A stretch of 64,000 nucleotides of DNA from Leptospiraceae bacterium (lineage in GTDB: Bacteria > Spirochaetota > Leptospiria > Leptospirales > Leptospiraceae): contig JADJSX010000025.1 in NCBI GenBank assembly GCA_016711485.1, forward strand, positions 248,001 through 312,000, in the 5' to 3' direction. This document shows positions 32,448 through 41,784 of the stretch, piece after piece. Below the pieces are notes generated by a model. The model was given only the letters and a program-made list of their open reading frames with translations, did not search any database and was not told where the DNA came from. Position 1 is the stretch's first letter; the number at the start of each line of letters is the position of its first letter. A program made the translations under genes and the position numbers.

Positions 32448-34391
32448 TTGAAACCAAAATTTACTTTAGTTATAAACCTATTCCTTCTAAGTTTATTAAT
32501 TCATCCATTCTTTTCTTGTAAAAAAACAGAAAAAGTAGAAGAGAACCAGATACAAACAATCAAAGTAGACGAAATTCCTTGGACTGGAGATGAAACTACT
32601 ATCCCGGACGCGTTGAAACAACCAAATCCAGTCGCATCTCCCAATGCTGTAAAAGGCGGAGCGTTTAAAATTTACAGCCATCAATTTCCAAAATCACTTA
32701 ATTATTACTTAGAGCAAATGTCTACTACGGCTCGAATTTATACTTCGATGTTTGAGCCTTTAACGGCTAATCATCCTATAACACTAGAAAACATTCCTCA
32801 TATTGCTAAAGAATGGAAAATTTCTAAAGATAAAAAGAAGTTTACTTTTATTATAGATCAAAATGCAAAATGGTCAGATGATAAGCCAATTACAGCGCAT
32901 GACGTTCTTTTTACCTACAATACGATCATGGAGAAAAAGAACAATACAGCTATTTTCCGAATTGGTCTTTCTCGTTTTGAAGTTCCTGTGGTTATTGACG
33001 ATTATACGATTGAATTTACTGCTAAAAATATTCACTGGGATAATTTCAATACTATCGCAACCGGAATTTATATTTTACCAAAACATCATTACGAAGGAAA
33101 GGATTTTAACAAAGAAAACTTTGAATTTTCAGTTATATCTGGTCCTTATAAATTAGCCGAATCAAAACCGGGACGTTATGTGCGAATGGTTCGTCGCGGG
33201 GATTATTGGCAAAGAGCTTATCCATTTAACAAAGGACGTTATAATTTCGATGATGTTTACTACAAAGTTTATAACGAAGAAGCCATCGGATTTCAAGCAA
33301 TGTTGAAAGGTGATATGGATATATTCCCATCCTACAAAGCCGCTACTTGGGTAACAGAAGCAGTGGGTGAAAAATTTGAAAAAAATTATATCGTAAAACA
33401 GAGAATCTTCAATGAAAAGCCACTTGGATTTCAAGGATGGGCAATGAATACAAGAAGAGACATTTTTAAAGACAAACGAGTTCGTAAAGCAATAGCGCAC
33501 TTAGTAAATCGCAAAGAAATGATTGAAAAATTGGCTTATAATGAATACGAACCGACTAATAGTTATTATCCGGATTTTTATTTAAATGGAGAAGAAAATC
33601 CGAATGAAGCGATTGAGTTTGATCCAGAAAAAGCAAGAGAACTTTTAAAAGAAGCCGGATGGAAACCAAACGCAAACGGAATTTTAGAGAAAGGTGGGAA
33701 GGAATTTTCCATTACCATTTTAGATAGAGACAAAAGTACAGAAAAATACTTCACTGTTTTCATGGAAGCTGCAAAACAATTAGGAATTAAAGCAAGTATT
33801 GAAACAACTGACTTAGCAGCTTGGAGTGCTCGTATTGATAAGTTTGATTTTGATTTAACTTGGGCAGCTTGGGGTGGTGGAGTATTTAAGGATCCAGAAC
33901 CGATGTGGTTTTCGAAATACGCGGACGAAAATGGACAACATAACTTAGCCGGCATTAAGAATAAAGAAGTAGATGCACTGATTGAAAAACAAAAATCTGA
34001 ATTTAATCTTACGAAAAGAAATACAATGGTAAAAAAAATAGATAGCATAATTTATAAAGAGTATCCTTATGTTTTACTTTGGCATCTTTCAAACGTAAGA
34101 CTTATGTATTGGAATAAATTTGGAATTCCTGAAATGCCTTTAGGACGTTATGGGACAGAGGATTATGCGACAGACTACTGGTGGTTTGATGAAAAGAAAA
34201 ACGAAGAACTAGAAAAAGCAATAAAGGATAATACTGCTTTGCCGGAAAGTCCTAAGGAAATGAAACTTCCAAAGTTTGATTCCCCTCAAACCCTAGAAGA
34301 AGAAACTGAGCCGGTAATAGAAAAACCAGTTCCTAAAAAAGTTGTAAAGAAAACAACAACCAAGACAAACACTACAAAAAAGAAAAAATAA
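32448..34391 (+). CDS. ABC-type peptide-binding lipoprotein (SBP family 5)
   Basis: An extracytoplasmic solute-binding protein of the oligopeptide/dipeptide family: signal peptide with a lipobox cysteine (LLIHPFFSCKK), then KAWKI-type and FTFIIDQNAKWSDDKPITAHDVLFTYN blocks (the conserved stretch starts near residue 130), and GDYWQRAYPFNKGRYNF. I start at TTG 32448, which has AAGGA seven bases upstream and gives the signal peptide. The C-terminal tail is a run of Pro/Lys/Thr-rich residues, which is unusual. It overlaps the DUF2252 gene by one base. No permease genes are nearby. Confidence 0.88.
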   Translation: MKPKFTLVINLFLLSLLIHPFFSCKKTEKVEENQIQTIKVDEIPWTGDETTIPDALKQPNPVASPNAVKGGAFKIYSHQFPKSLNYYLEQMSTTARIYTSMFEPLTANHPITLENIPHIAKEWKISKDKKKFTFIIDQNAKWSDDKPITAHDVLFTYNTIMEKKNNTAIFRIGLSRFEVPVVIDDYTIEFTAKNIHWDNFNTIATGIYILPKHHYEGKDFNKENFEFSVISGPYKLAESKPGRYVRMVRRGDYWQRAYPFNKGRYNFDDVYYKVYNEEAIGFQAMLKGDMDIFPSYKAATWVTEAVGEKFEKNYIVKQRIFNEKPLGFQGWAMNTRRDIFKDKRVRKAIAHLVNRKEMIEKLAYNEYEPTNSYYPDFYLNGEENPNEAIEFDPEKARELLKEAGWKPNANGILEKGGKEFSITILDRDKSTEKYFTVFMEAAKQLGIKASIETTDLAAWSARIDKFDFDLTWAAWGGGVFKDPEPMWFSKYADENGQHNLAGIKNKEVDALIEKQKSEFNLTKRNTMVKKIDSIIYKEYPYVLLWHLSNVRLMYWNKFGIPEMPLGRYGTEDYATDYWWFDEKKNEELEKAIKDNTALPESPKEMKLPKFDSPQTLEEETEPVIEKPVPKKVVKKTTTKTNTTKKKK

Positions 34392-35689
34392 TGATTCAAA
34401 CTAATTTGAGCAAAATGACAAGAAGTGAATTTTTAAAACAAGAAATCACTTCTTGGAATAACTTCATTCAAGACAAAACAATTCTTCAATCTAAATGGAA
34501 GAATATGAAGGAGTCACCTTTTCATTTTTATAGGGCTACTGCACACTTATTTTATAAAGATATCGAATCAGGTCTCATTGCAATTCCAAACGAATGGAAA
34601 GAAACTCCCAAAATCAATACTTGGATTCAAGGAGATTTGCATACTCAGAATCTTGGCTTTTTTGAAAACTCGGAAGGCAAAATAAAATTAGATGTAAATG
34701 ATTTTGATGAATCCTATATTGCTCCCTTTTATTATGATTTGATTCGTTTTGTAATTAGTATTTTTTTACATAGAGAACAAGTCGAATTTAATTTCAATGA
34801 AAAAGAAGTAGAGGATTTGTCTGAATATTTTTTGAAAGAATACCAAGAAACCTTAGTCGAGATTAGTGAAGATGGAAAAGAATTGGAGCTAATCGAAGAT
34901 AATCTCGATGGATTTCCAAAAGATACTTTAGAGGAATTAAAGGATAAAAAATCCAATGCTACATTACTCTCCAAGTTTACCTTGTTGGAGGGAAGTAAAA
35001 GATGCTTCGATTTTAAAAACTCTGACTTACAGAAATTAACAGAATCTGAGTTTCAAGAAATTAAATCCAATTGGAATCAATTTTTAGAAAGTATAGGTGA
35101 CTTTGTTATAGAAAAAGGATACAGTTTTTTTGAAATTCTTGATATTGCTCGTCGACTAAATTCTGGTTTAGGGAGTTTTGGGGTAGACAAATATTATGCG
35201 TTAATTCAGGGAGACTCTGATTCAATTCTTCTAGAAATAAAGGAACAAAGATTACCCTGTCTTTTTATGATGAAAGATTTATCGGAAGCAGAATATCATT
35301 CTCTTTTTTCTAACCATGCAGAAAGAGCAAAAATAGCCTGTAGGACTATGCAAACAAATCCGGATAGTTTTTTAGGTACATTGTCTACGGCTAATTGCTC
35401 TTATTTAGTTAAAAAAATTTCCCCTTACAAAAAAAAATTAGAACCGAAAGACTTTAAATCTGAATCTGACTTTAAAAAATTCTTAAAACATTCCGCGCGA
35501 GCCATTGCTTATGCACATAGTCGTTCTTATAAATCTATCTTGATTAAATCTACTTCTATTTCCTTCGCTAACACCGCACTTTCGGCAATTAAAAAATGGC
35601 CTTCGACTCGTAATACTTTGATAGAAATTTCGAAAAAATATGCAAATCAAGTTATCGAAGATCATAAAATTTTTAAGGATTTTTTTTAA
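34391..35689 (+). CDS. DUF2252-family protein
   Basis: 432 residues with the DUF2252 signatures FHFYRATAHLFYKD, IQGDLHTQNLGFF and LDVNDFDESYIAPFYYDL. This family has a kinase-like fold with phosphotransferase-like catalytic positions, but its role is not established. The ATG overlaps the stop of the upstream binding-protein gene (TAATG), so translation is coupled. A decayed DUF1564 copy follows. Confidence 0.85.
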   Translation: MIQTNLSKMTRSEFLKQEITSWNNFIQDKTILQSKWKNMKESPFHFYRATAHLFYKDIESGLIAIPNEWKETPKINTWIQGDLHTQNLGFFENSEGKIKLDVNDFDESYIAPFYYDLIRFVISIFLHREQVEFNFNEKEVEDLSEYFLKEYQETLVEISEDGKELELIEDNLDGFPKDTLEELKDKKSNATLLSKFTLLEGSKRCFDFKNSDLQKLTESEFQEIKSNWNQFLESIGDFVIEKGYSFFEILDIARRLNSGLGSFGVDKYYALIQGDSDSILLEIKEQRLPCLFMMKDLSEAEYHSLFSNHAERAKIACRTMQTNPDSFLGTLSTANCSYLVKKISPYKKKLEPKDFKSESDFKKFLKHSARAIAYAHSRSYKSILIKSTSISFANTALSAIKKWPSTRNTLIEISKKYANQVIEDHKIFKDFF

Positions 35690-35719
35690 GGCAAATACAG
35701 ATTAACCACTATCTTCATT

Positions 35720-35856
35720 ATAAATATGTGGCGCACTATCGTAGAAACTGTGTTGAAAAAATAGTTCCAATGGTCTCCAATTCAGATCTGAGGTTTTTTT
35801 TAAACTAGAGATATTTTCGTGCGACTTTTTACGCGGGTATCAAGTTAAAGTTTAAC
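35720..35856 (+). pseudogene. Decayed 3' end of a DUF1564-like gene
   Basis: The DNA aligns with 2764-2900, the end of the DUF1564 gene. In broken frames it encodes NMWRTIVETVLKK, then IVPMVSNSDLRFFL, then RYFRATFYAGIKLK, with a frameshift after LKK and an in-frame stop. The first part of the gene is absent. The structured repeat follows at the same distance as in copy 1, so the two travel together. Confidence 0.7.
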
Positions 35857-35945
35857 AAAAGCTCAAAAAGATCACGAAAAACTAAGCCGTCAAAGATGGA
35901 TCTATGCACAAGTAAACCACAACAATTAGAGAAGGTAATACAATC

Positions 35946-36152
35946 AGAAGCAGTAGCGATCAACCGGCATCAATAAATTGAGTTGGCTGGGAAATTATTT
36001 TTGAAAGAAGAGTTTTTTAGGATGAGCAGATTGCAATTTATTGATGAGAGGGCGAGCGCGACGGTTGGTTTACTCTTAGTGCGAGAGGGGTTTTCTGAGA
36101 ACGGAAAAATATTTCTTGACCGAAGAATTTGAGTAAACGAACTGGACTGCCC
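35946..36152. repeat. Structured DUF1564-associated repeat, copy 2
   Basis: It shares AGAAGCAGTAGCGATCAACC, the 13-bp inverted repeat (35968-35980 with 36034-36046), GGGCGAGCGCGACGGTTGG and ACTGGACTGCCC with copy 1 at 3013. A second stem pairs 36062-36075 with 36131-36144. Its outer pair is C-G here and T-A in copy 1, a compensatory change. The loops are unrelated in sequence. See copy 1 for interpretation. Confidence 0.7.
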
Positions 36153-36292
36153 AAAATTTTTTAGAAATTGGAAAACTTTTTTAGAATTTCCGTCGCGATG
36201 AAATATTTTGCGTTACGTGGAGCAGAGAAGTATTTCATCCGCTTCTAAAAATGTATTTGAATAAATAGGCTTGGCAATTAGATTGCATCATT

Positions 36293-37318
36293 ATGGCACA
36301 TTCAAATTCTTCTAAACCAATTATAGTTGCAATATTCGCAAACTCGATCATAGCAGTTGCAAAAGCAATCGGATATGTATTCAGTGGCTCTTCCGCATTA
36401 CTTTCGGAAACAATTCACTCTATTGCAGACGTTATGAATCAATCTCTTTTACTTTTAGGAATCAAACGTGGGGAAAAACCTTCCTCCGATATTTATCATT
36501 ATGGACATTCGCAGGAAAGATTTTTTTGGAATTTAGTTTCGGCGATGGGAATTTTTGTATTAGGATGTGGAGTGACTGTTTATCATGGTGTTCATGATTT
36601 ACTTTCTAATGAACCACATAAACAAGGTGGATTTGAACAAGTCATCATTGAAATTATTTTGGTAATATCAATGTTAGTTGAAGGATATTCTTTTTTTGTT
36701 GTCGTAAAGGAAATTAATACACAAGCGAAGTCTAGAACAAAGAAGTTTTTTACTTATTTGAATGAGTCCATTGATCCTTCTATTAGTGCTGTTTTTTGGG
36801 AAGATCTTGCGGCTATTATCGGTTTATTACTTGCGTTAGTAGGTATAGTTATGACTGAAATTACGGGTAACAATACATTTGACGCTGTGGCAAGTATTTT
36901 AATCGGACTTTTGATGGGATGGATTGCTATTCATCTTGCGATTGAAAATAAAAGGTTTTTATTGGATCGAGCGATACCTGATTACGAATTAAAACAACTT
37001 CTCGAAATTTTAGATAATAATCCAAAAATCAAATCTTATAAAGACGTTCGAACTGTAGTGCTGGGACCAAATCGATTAAAATTTAAAGCAGAATTAGAAT
37101 TGGATACTGAAAAAATTTTTGAAGAATCGGTAAAGGAAGCTGCAAAAAAAGTTCATTCTACTTTAAAACATCTGAAATCTAACGAAGAGTTAGAAGGAGT
37201 TTTTTTTAATTTAGGACATATTCTATATGCAAATAAGCTTGCCGAGTTAGAAAAAATTAAAAAACAGTTAAAAGAGAAACTCCCAAATTTACAACATGTG
37301 AATTTGGTTATAAGTTAA
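36293..37318 (+). CDS. Cation diffusion facilitator transporter
   Basis: A 341-residue CDF-family metal-ion/proton antiporter of the inner membrane. It has about six hydrophobic helices, the HSIAD (HxxxD) zinc-site motif in helix II, the YGHSQERFFW loop, and a second metal-site helix starting FWEDLAAIIGLLLALVGI. The C-terminal 100 residues form the cytoplasmic ferredoxin-like domain (VRTVVLGPNRLKFKAELEL). Substrate is probably zinc, iron or manganese. It lies 10 bases before gmd. Confidence 0.9.
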   Translation: MAHSNSSKPIIVAIFANSIIAVAKAIGYVFSGSSALLSETIHSIADVMNQSLLLLGIKRGEKPSSDIYHYGHSQERFFWNLVSAMGIFVLGCGVTVYHGVHDLLSNEPHKQGGFEQVIIEIILVISMLVEGYSFFVVVKEINTQAKSRTKKFFTYLNESIDPSISAVFWEDLAAIIGLLLALVGIVMTEITGNNTFDAVASILIGLLMGWIAIHLAIENKRFLLDRAIPDYELKQLLEILDNNPKIKSYKDVRTVVLGPNRLKFKAELELDTEKIFEESVKEAAKKVHSTLKHLKSNEELEGVFFNLGHILYANKLAELEKIKKQLKEKLPNLQHVNLVIS

Positions 37319-37328
37319 GGAGAATCGT

Positions 37329-38351
37329 TTGAAAAAAGCACTTATTACTGGAATTACAGGTCAAGATGGATCGTACCTAACAGAATTATTATTAGAGAAA
37401 AATTATGAAGTACATGGTATAGTTAGGCGTGCAAGTTTATTTAATAGAAATCGAATCGAACATCTAAAGGACAATCCTAATTTAAAACTTCATTATGGAG
37501 ATATGACTGATTCCAGTAATTTAAATCGAATTTTAGAAAAAGTGCAACCAGATGAAATATATAACCTTGCAGCGCAATCACACGTGGGTGTGTCCTTCGA
37601 GGTTCCTGAATACACCGCAGAGGTAGATGCAGTAGGAACACTTCGTTTTTTAGATGCGATCAACGAGACTGGTGTCAAAACTCGATTCTACCAAGCGTCT
37701 ACTTCTGAGCTTTATGGTCTAGTGCAAGAAGTTCCACAAACTGAGAAAACTCCCTTTTATCCGCGTTCGCCATACGCTGTCGCAAAATTATACGCGTATT
37801 GGATTGTTGTGAATTATCGTGAAGCGTTTGGGATTCATGCTTCTAATGGAATTTTATTTAATCACGAGTCACCTCGTAGAGGGGAAACCTTTGTTACCCG
37901 CAAAATTACTTTAGGTGTGGCAGGAATTAAAGCTAAAACAATGAAGACTTTGACTCTTGGAAATTTAGATGCAAGAAGAGATTGGGGTTATGCTCCTGAT
38001 TATGTGCGAATGATGTGGATGATGCTCCAACAAGACAAACCAGATGATTATGTAGTTGCGACAAATGAAATGCATTCTGTTCGTGAATTTATTGAACTTT
38101 CTTTTTCTATTGCTGGGATCAAAGTGGAATGGAATGGAAAAGAAGAAAAAGAAGTTGGAATAAATTCTGCAACCGGTGAAACGATAGTCGCCATAGATCC
38201 ACGTTTTTATCGTCCGACAGAAGTAGAGCAACTTCTAGGTAATCCCGCAAAAGCAAAAGCAAAACTAGGCTGGGAACCAAAAGTAAAATTCGCAGAGTTA
38301 GTAAAAATTATGACAATTGCTGATTGTGAGGCAGTTGGAATTAAACTTTAA
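37329..38351 (+). CDS. gmd: GDP-mannose 4,6-dehydratase
   Basis: It converts GDP-mannose to GDP-4-keto-6-deoxymannose, the first step to GDP-fucose, rhamnose or perosamine in surface polysaccharide synthesis. The NAD(P) fold starts ALITGITGQDGSYLTELLL; the catalytic Tyr/Lys pair is in SPYAVAKLYAYW, and the Ser/Glu site in QASTSELYG; HESPRRGETFVTRKIT completes the fingerprint. Start TTG 37329 has AAGGAGAA upstream. The 340-residue length is normal. No other sugar genes lie next to it. Confidence 0.95.
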   Translation: MKKALITGITGQDGSYLTELLLEKNYEVHGIVRRASLFNRNRIEHLKDNPNLKLHYGDMTDSSNLNRILEKVQPDEIYNLAAQSHVGVSFEVPEYTAEVDAVGTLRFLDAINETGVKTRFYQASTSELYGLVQEVPQTEKTPFYPRSPYAVAKLYAYWIVVNYREAFGIHASNGILFNHESPRRGETFVTRKITLGVAGIKAKTMKTLTLGNLDARRDWGYAPDYVRMMWMMLQQDKPDDYVVATNEMHSVREFIELSFSIAGIKVEWNGKEEKEVGINSATGETIVAIDPRFYRPTEVEQLLGNPAKAKAKLGWEPKVKFAELVKIMTIADCEAVGIKL

Positions 38352-38356
38352 GTTTA

Positions 38357-38422
38357 TATACCATACACCAAAAGTAATTTCCCATTTTTTAAAAATTAGG
38401 TAATTTCTTTTGGCAATTGGTA
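38357..38422. repeat. Intergenic palindrome between convergent genes
   Basis: The left arm TATACCATACACCAAAAG (38357-38374) pairs with CTTTTGGCAATTGGTA (38407-38422) with a few mismatches. It lies between gmd and the convergent phosphatase gene, possibly a bidirectional terminator. Same family as 30797-30865. Confidence 0.6.
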
Positions 38423-38464
38423 AAAATCAAACTGATCTTTTCTCAATGAATATTTTTTGTAACT

Positions 38465-40213
38465 CTATTTTCTAAGAATTGAAATTAGAGTTACGTCATC
38501 CGAAAATTCTTTTGTATCTACAAAATCGAAAACATCTTTAAAAATCAACTCGTTGATTTTATCAAAGTTCTTATTTCCATTTTGTTTTAAAAATTCTTCG
38601 AGTTTTTTTATATCATAAGATTTTCCTGTTTCAGCATTCATTGTTTCCAATATTCCGTCGGTCATAAGTATTAAACAATCATCCTTACGAAATGGAATTT
38701 GCCTTTCTTCAAATACAATATTTGGTAAAATACCAATTAGTTTTCCTGCAGATTTTAATTGTAAACAATCACGTTCCTTGTTTCGAAAGAGGAGCGGATT
38801 CGGGTGGCCCCCTCTCGCGTAATAGATAGTATCCTCTTTGTAATTAATTATGCAATAAAAAGCCGTAAGAAAATAACCACCCATTTTATCTGCAAGGCAT
38901 TGATTTAAATTCAATAAAAAATGAGACGGGTTGTAAAAAATATTCTTTTCAAAACTTTGAATAACAGTATTTACCATAACTGTTAAAAGTGCGGAAGATA
39001 AACCATGTCCAGAAACGTCTCCAATTAAAATTGCAAGATTAGAATCATCCAATTTAAAAAAATTATAGAAATCTCCGCCAACTTCTCTGTAAGGAAAATA
39101 ATTAGCATGAATTTCTAACATGTCTAATTTCGGGGCTTCTGTTGGGATTATTTTTTCAATTAACTTTCGAGCTCGATTATTTTCTTCTTCCGATATATTT
39201 AATTTATCAAAATAATTTGCATTTCGGATTGCCATTGCCAATCTTTCTGAGATGGCGCATGTTAACTTTAGATCATTTCTATTAAAAGAATATCCATCCT
39301 TTTTATTATTGATATTTAAAACTCCTATCAATTCATTTTGAAAAAGAAGTGGAACTGATATAAGAGAATTATTTTCATAGTTGGTTCGTTTTGAATTTGG
39401 AAAACGTGGATCTGTGTCCAAATTCTGAATTAGTAACGGTTCTTTTTTTTCTGCCACCCAGCCGGCAATTCCTTCTCCGGGATATATTCTTAAATTTTTA
39501 GATACGTCAAGCGGCATACCTTTTGACTTTAGGATTTTTAAACAACCTTCCTTGGAATTCCATAATAGAATGGATCCAGACTTTGCCTCTAACCCCTCTA
39601 AACAATGGTCCAATAGCCAGTCTCCGATTTGATGGATATTAATATTGGAACTTATTTCTTTGTCGAAATCATATAATAGCGATAATTCCATAATTCTTTT
39701 TCTTAAATTTTCATTCAGTGCACTATTTTCAATTGCGATAGCCGCCATATCTGCAAGATAGTTTAGAAGTTCTAAATCCTCTCCGTCAAAAATTTGATTC
39801 CCTTTTTTATTTATGACTTCTAGAGTTCCGATGAGTTTATTTTTTTGAAACATCGGTACGCATATGACTGAAGTAGTTACAAATCCTGTTTTTTTATCCC
39901 AATTTGAATTAAACCTTAGATCTTGGTAGGCATCTGCTATTAACAATGGTTTTCCTTCTTTAGCTACCCATCCAACGATTCCTTCTCCTAGTTCTGCTCG
40001 AATGTATTTTTGGTATACTTCGCCTTTGTCTCCAAGCGCTACTTCGCAGTATAAGTGATTGTCTGTGGGATCAAATAAAAATAAAGATGACGCTTCGCTT
40101 TCCAATAGGTCTTTGGCGTGCAACATAATAATTGGAAGTAATTGAAATATATCTAAAGTTGAATTTAAAGATGTGTTAATTGTAAGAAGTGTGTTTAGTT
40201 TTCGGAAGTCCAT
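38465..40213 (-). CDS. GAF-GAF-SpoIIE (RsbU-type) serine phosphatase
   Basis: 582 residues. Two GAF sensory domains (about 20-165 and 185-335, both with EGIVGWVA/EGIAGWVA loops) are followed by a PP2C-type SpoIIE phosphatase from about 360, with metal-site aspartates in ILIGDVSGHGLSSAL and ILMTDGILE and FSDDVTLISI at the end. Such proteins act on anti-sigma-factor antagonists or similar phosphoproteins in partner-switch signalling. No membrane segment is present, so it is cytoplasmic. Confidence 0.92.
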   Translation of the reverse strand: MDFRKLNTLLTINTSLNSTLDIFQLLPIIMLHAKDLLESEASSLFLFDPTDNHLYCEVALGDKGEVYQKYIRAELGEGIVGWVAKEGKPLLIADAYQDLRFNSNWDKKTGFVTTSVICVPMFQKNKLIGTLEVINKKGNQIFDGEDLELLNYLADMAAIAIENSALNENLRKRIMELSLLYDFDKEISSNINIHQIGDWLLDHCLEGLEAKSGSILLWNSKEGCLKILKSKGMPLDVSKNLRIYPGEGIAGWVAEKKEPLLIQNLDTDPRFPNSKRTNYENNSLISVPLLFQNELIGVLNINNKKDGYSFNRNDLKLTCAISERLAMAIRNANYFDKLNISEEENNRARKLIEKIIPTEAPKLDMLEIHANYFPYREVGGDFYNFFKLDDSNLAILIGDVSGHGLSSALLTVMVNTVIQSFEKNIFYNPSHFLLNLNQCLADKMGGYFLTAFYCIINYKEDTIYYARGGHPNPLLFRNKERDCLQLKSAGKLIGILPNIVFEERQIPFRKDDCLILMTDGILETMNAETGKSYDIKKLEEFLKQNGNKNFDKINELIFKDVFDFVDTKEFSDDVTLISILRK

Positions 40214-40522
40214 ACGTATATTCTACATTAATTTTGACAGTATTCTAAGAGTGCAATAGAAAAACAGGCAAGATTCATATTCTAATGTTTCATTTTACAA
40301 CGTATCCAATCTTCGTAGTGCTTAACACCAAAAGAAATTCCATATTTATTACTAGAAATAATATGTTCGGTTCTGCCTAATGCGATTCAAAATAAAATTT
40401 CTTTTAGTGTTTTTTGTCTTCGCAGTATTACTCAGTTCACAGTCTATTTTTTTCAGAGTCGAATAATTAAATTTTAGGAGTAGAGGTCAGTCCGGTGGAG
40501 TCGGACAGCTGATGGTCTAGTT
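40214..40522. other. Gene-free spacer with palindrome
   Basis: No convincing gene. A long inverted repeat, 40324-40338 with 40397-40411, occupies its centre. A TTGACA at 40231-40236 has no good -10 partner. Confidence 0.5.
40324..40411. repeat. Intergenic long-armed palindrome
   Basis: AACACCAAAAGAAAT (40324-40338) pairs with ATTTCTTTTAGTGTT (40397-40411), 14 of 15. An inner near-palindrome CATATTTATT/AAATAATATG adds to it. The ACACCAAAAG text also occurs in the element at 38357, suggesting a shared origin. Confidence 0.55.
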
Positions 40523-41542
40523 CTAATTTGATTTCCCATTTATTAAATTTTTAATTTGATTGAGAGCGTGTTCTGATTCTGCTAATCCTGTTATAATGAC
40601 CCAGTCATGGAATAACTTTGGATATTCAAAATAATTAAAATGTATTTTTTCTGATTGTAATCTCTTTTTAAATTTTCTGGAATCTGCAATGAATAAATCG
40701 TGAGTGCTTATGAAAATAGAAATCATTGGCAAACCTTTTACTTCTCCATAGATCGGACTAACTCTATAATCATTTTCATTCCAATCTCCTGCGTATGTTT
40801 TTCCGGCGAGTTGTAATCCTTTGATTCCGAGAATTTTATCATCGTTATCCACTGATAAAATATCGGGGTTACTCATTGTTACATCCAGCCAGGGTGACAA
40901 TAATATGATTTGAGATGGCAACGGTTTCTTTTCTTTTATTAAAAATTGTGTAAAACCAAGAGTTAGTCCGCTACCAGCAGAATCACCCATGATAATTAGA
41001 TTTTCAGAACTTGAACTTTTTAGCAATTCTTTATAAAAAATATCTAAGAATAAATATACATCCTTTGCTTTTTTATTAGGAGCTAATGGGTAATCAGGAA
41101 TAATTACTGTAGAGTGAGTTTGTTCTAGTAACTTTTCTATTATATCCCAGTGCTGAACTGTAACATTATATATATATGCGCCACCATGTAAGTATAAAAT
41201 CACTTTATTTGATGACAGAGATTTAGGACTTAAAGACCAAATTTTTTGGCCGGAGACTTCAGTCTCAGTCCAATCATAATTAGATTTTAAAGAATTAGGA
41301 ATTGGGATTGGCTTTTGTTCTATCTTCCCAGAATTTAAATCATTTTCTATCATTGACTTCATACCCATTAGTCTGACAGCGAATTTGATTATTTTTGCTT
41401 TAAAACTTTCGGATTCAGTATGAAGATAATCAATGGATTCGCTAAATTGGTCTTGAGCAGGAATAGATGAATAAAACAAAAAACAGAATAGAAAACTTAA
41501 AACTAAAAGATTGTTAATTCTAAAAAAAAAATTGAAATTCAT
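40523..41542 (-). CDS. Alpha/beta-hydrolase esterase, HSL family
   Basis: A 339-residue exported esterase or lipase. It has an N-terminal signal peptide (LLVLSFLFCFLFYSSIPA), the oxyanion motif LYLHGGAYIY, the nucleophile elbow GDSAGSGL, a catalytic aspartate probably in STHDLFIAD, and the histidine in KLFHDW. The HGGx motif places it in the hormone-sensitive-lipase-like family. Natural substrate is unknown. It is separated by 242 bases from the enoyl-CoA hydratase gene upstream. Confidence 0.87.
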   Translation of the reverse strand: MNFNFFFRINNLLVLSFLFCFLFYSSIPAQDQFSESIDYLHTESESFKAKIIKFAVRLMGMKSMIENDLNSGKIEQKPIPIPNSLKSNYDWTETEVSGQKIWSLSPKSLSSNKVILYLHGGAYIYNVTVQHWDIIEKLLEQTHSTVIIPDYPLAPNKKAKDVYLFLDIFYKELLKSSSSENLIIMGDSAGSGLTLGFTQFLIKEKKPLPSQIILLSPWLDVTMSNPDILSVDNDDKILGIKGLQLAGKTYAGDWNENDYRVSPIYGEVKGLPMISIFISTHDLFIADSRKFKKRLQSEKIHFNYFEYPKLFHDWVIITGLAESEHALNQIKNLINGKSN

Positions 41543-41585
41543 ACATTATTTCCTAATATTTTTTGTTTTGGTTTAATTTTTTATT

Positions 41586-41641
41586 TATACCATTTCGCAA
41601 AAAGAATTGCGTCTTACAACTTAGTATATGTCGAAATGGTA
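41586..41641. repeat. Intergenic palindrome with TATACCA ends
   Basis: TACCATTTCG (41588-41597) and CGAAATGGTA (41632-41641) pair perfectly around a 34-base loop. It lies between two minus-strand genes. It is part of the TATACC family. Confidence 0.55.
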
Positions 41642-41784
41642 CATACTGATTCGCTTTTCTATAAAATCTTGCGCAATGATTAAAAAGAATCAGTATATAG
41701 AATGGAAACTAGAAGTAAAAGACGGTAGCGTACAGCAGCGATTTTGTTGACTCAAATCGCTGCATTGTGTTTTAAATTATTCTT

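Noticed and set aside
16717..41641. CRISPR array from the recurring palindromes
   Set aside because: The copies are single and kilobases apart, with no regular spacers and no cas genes.
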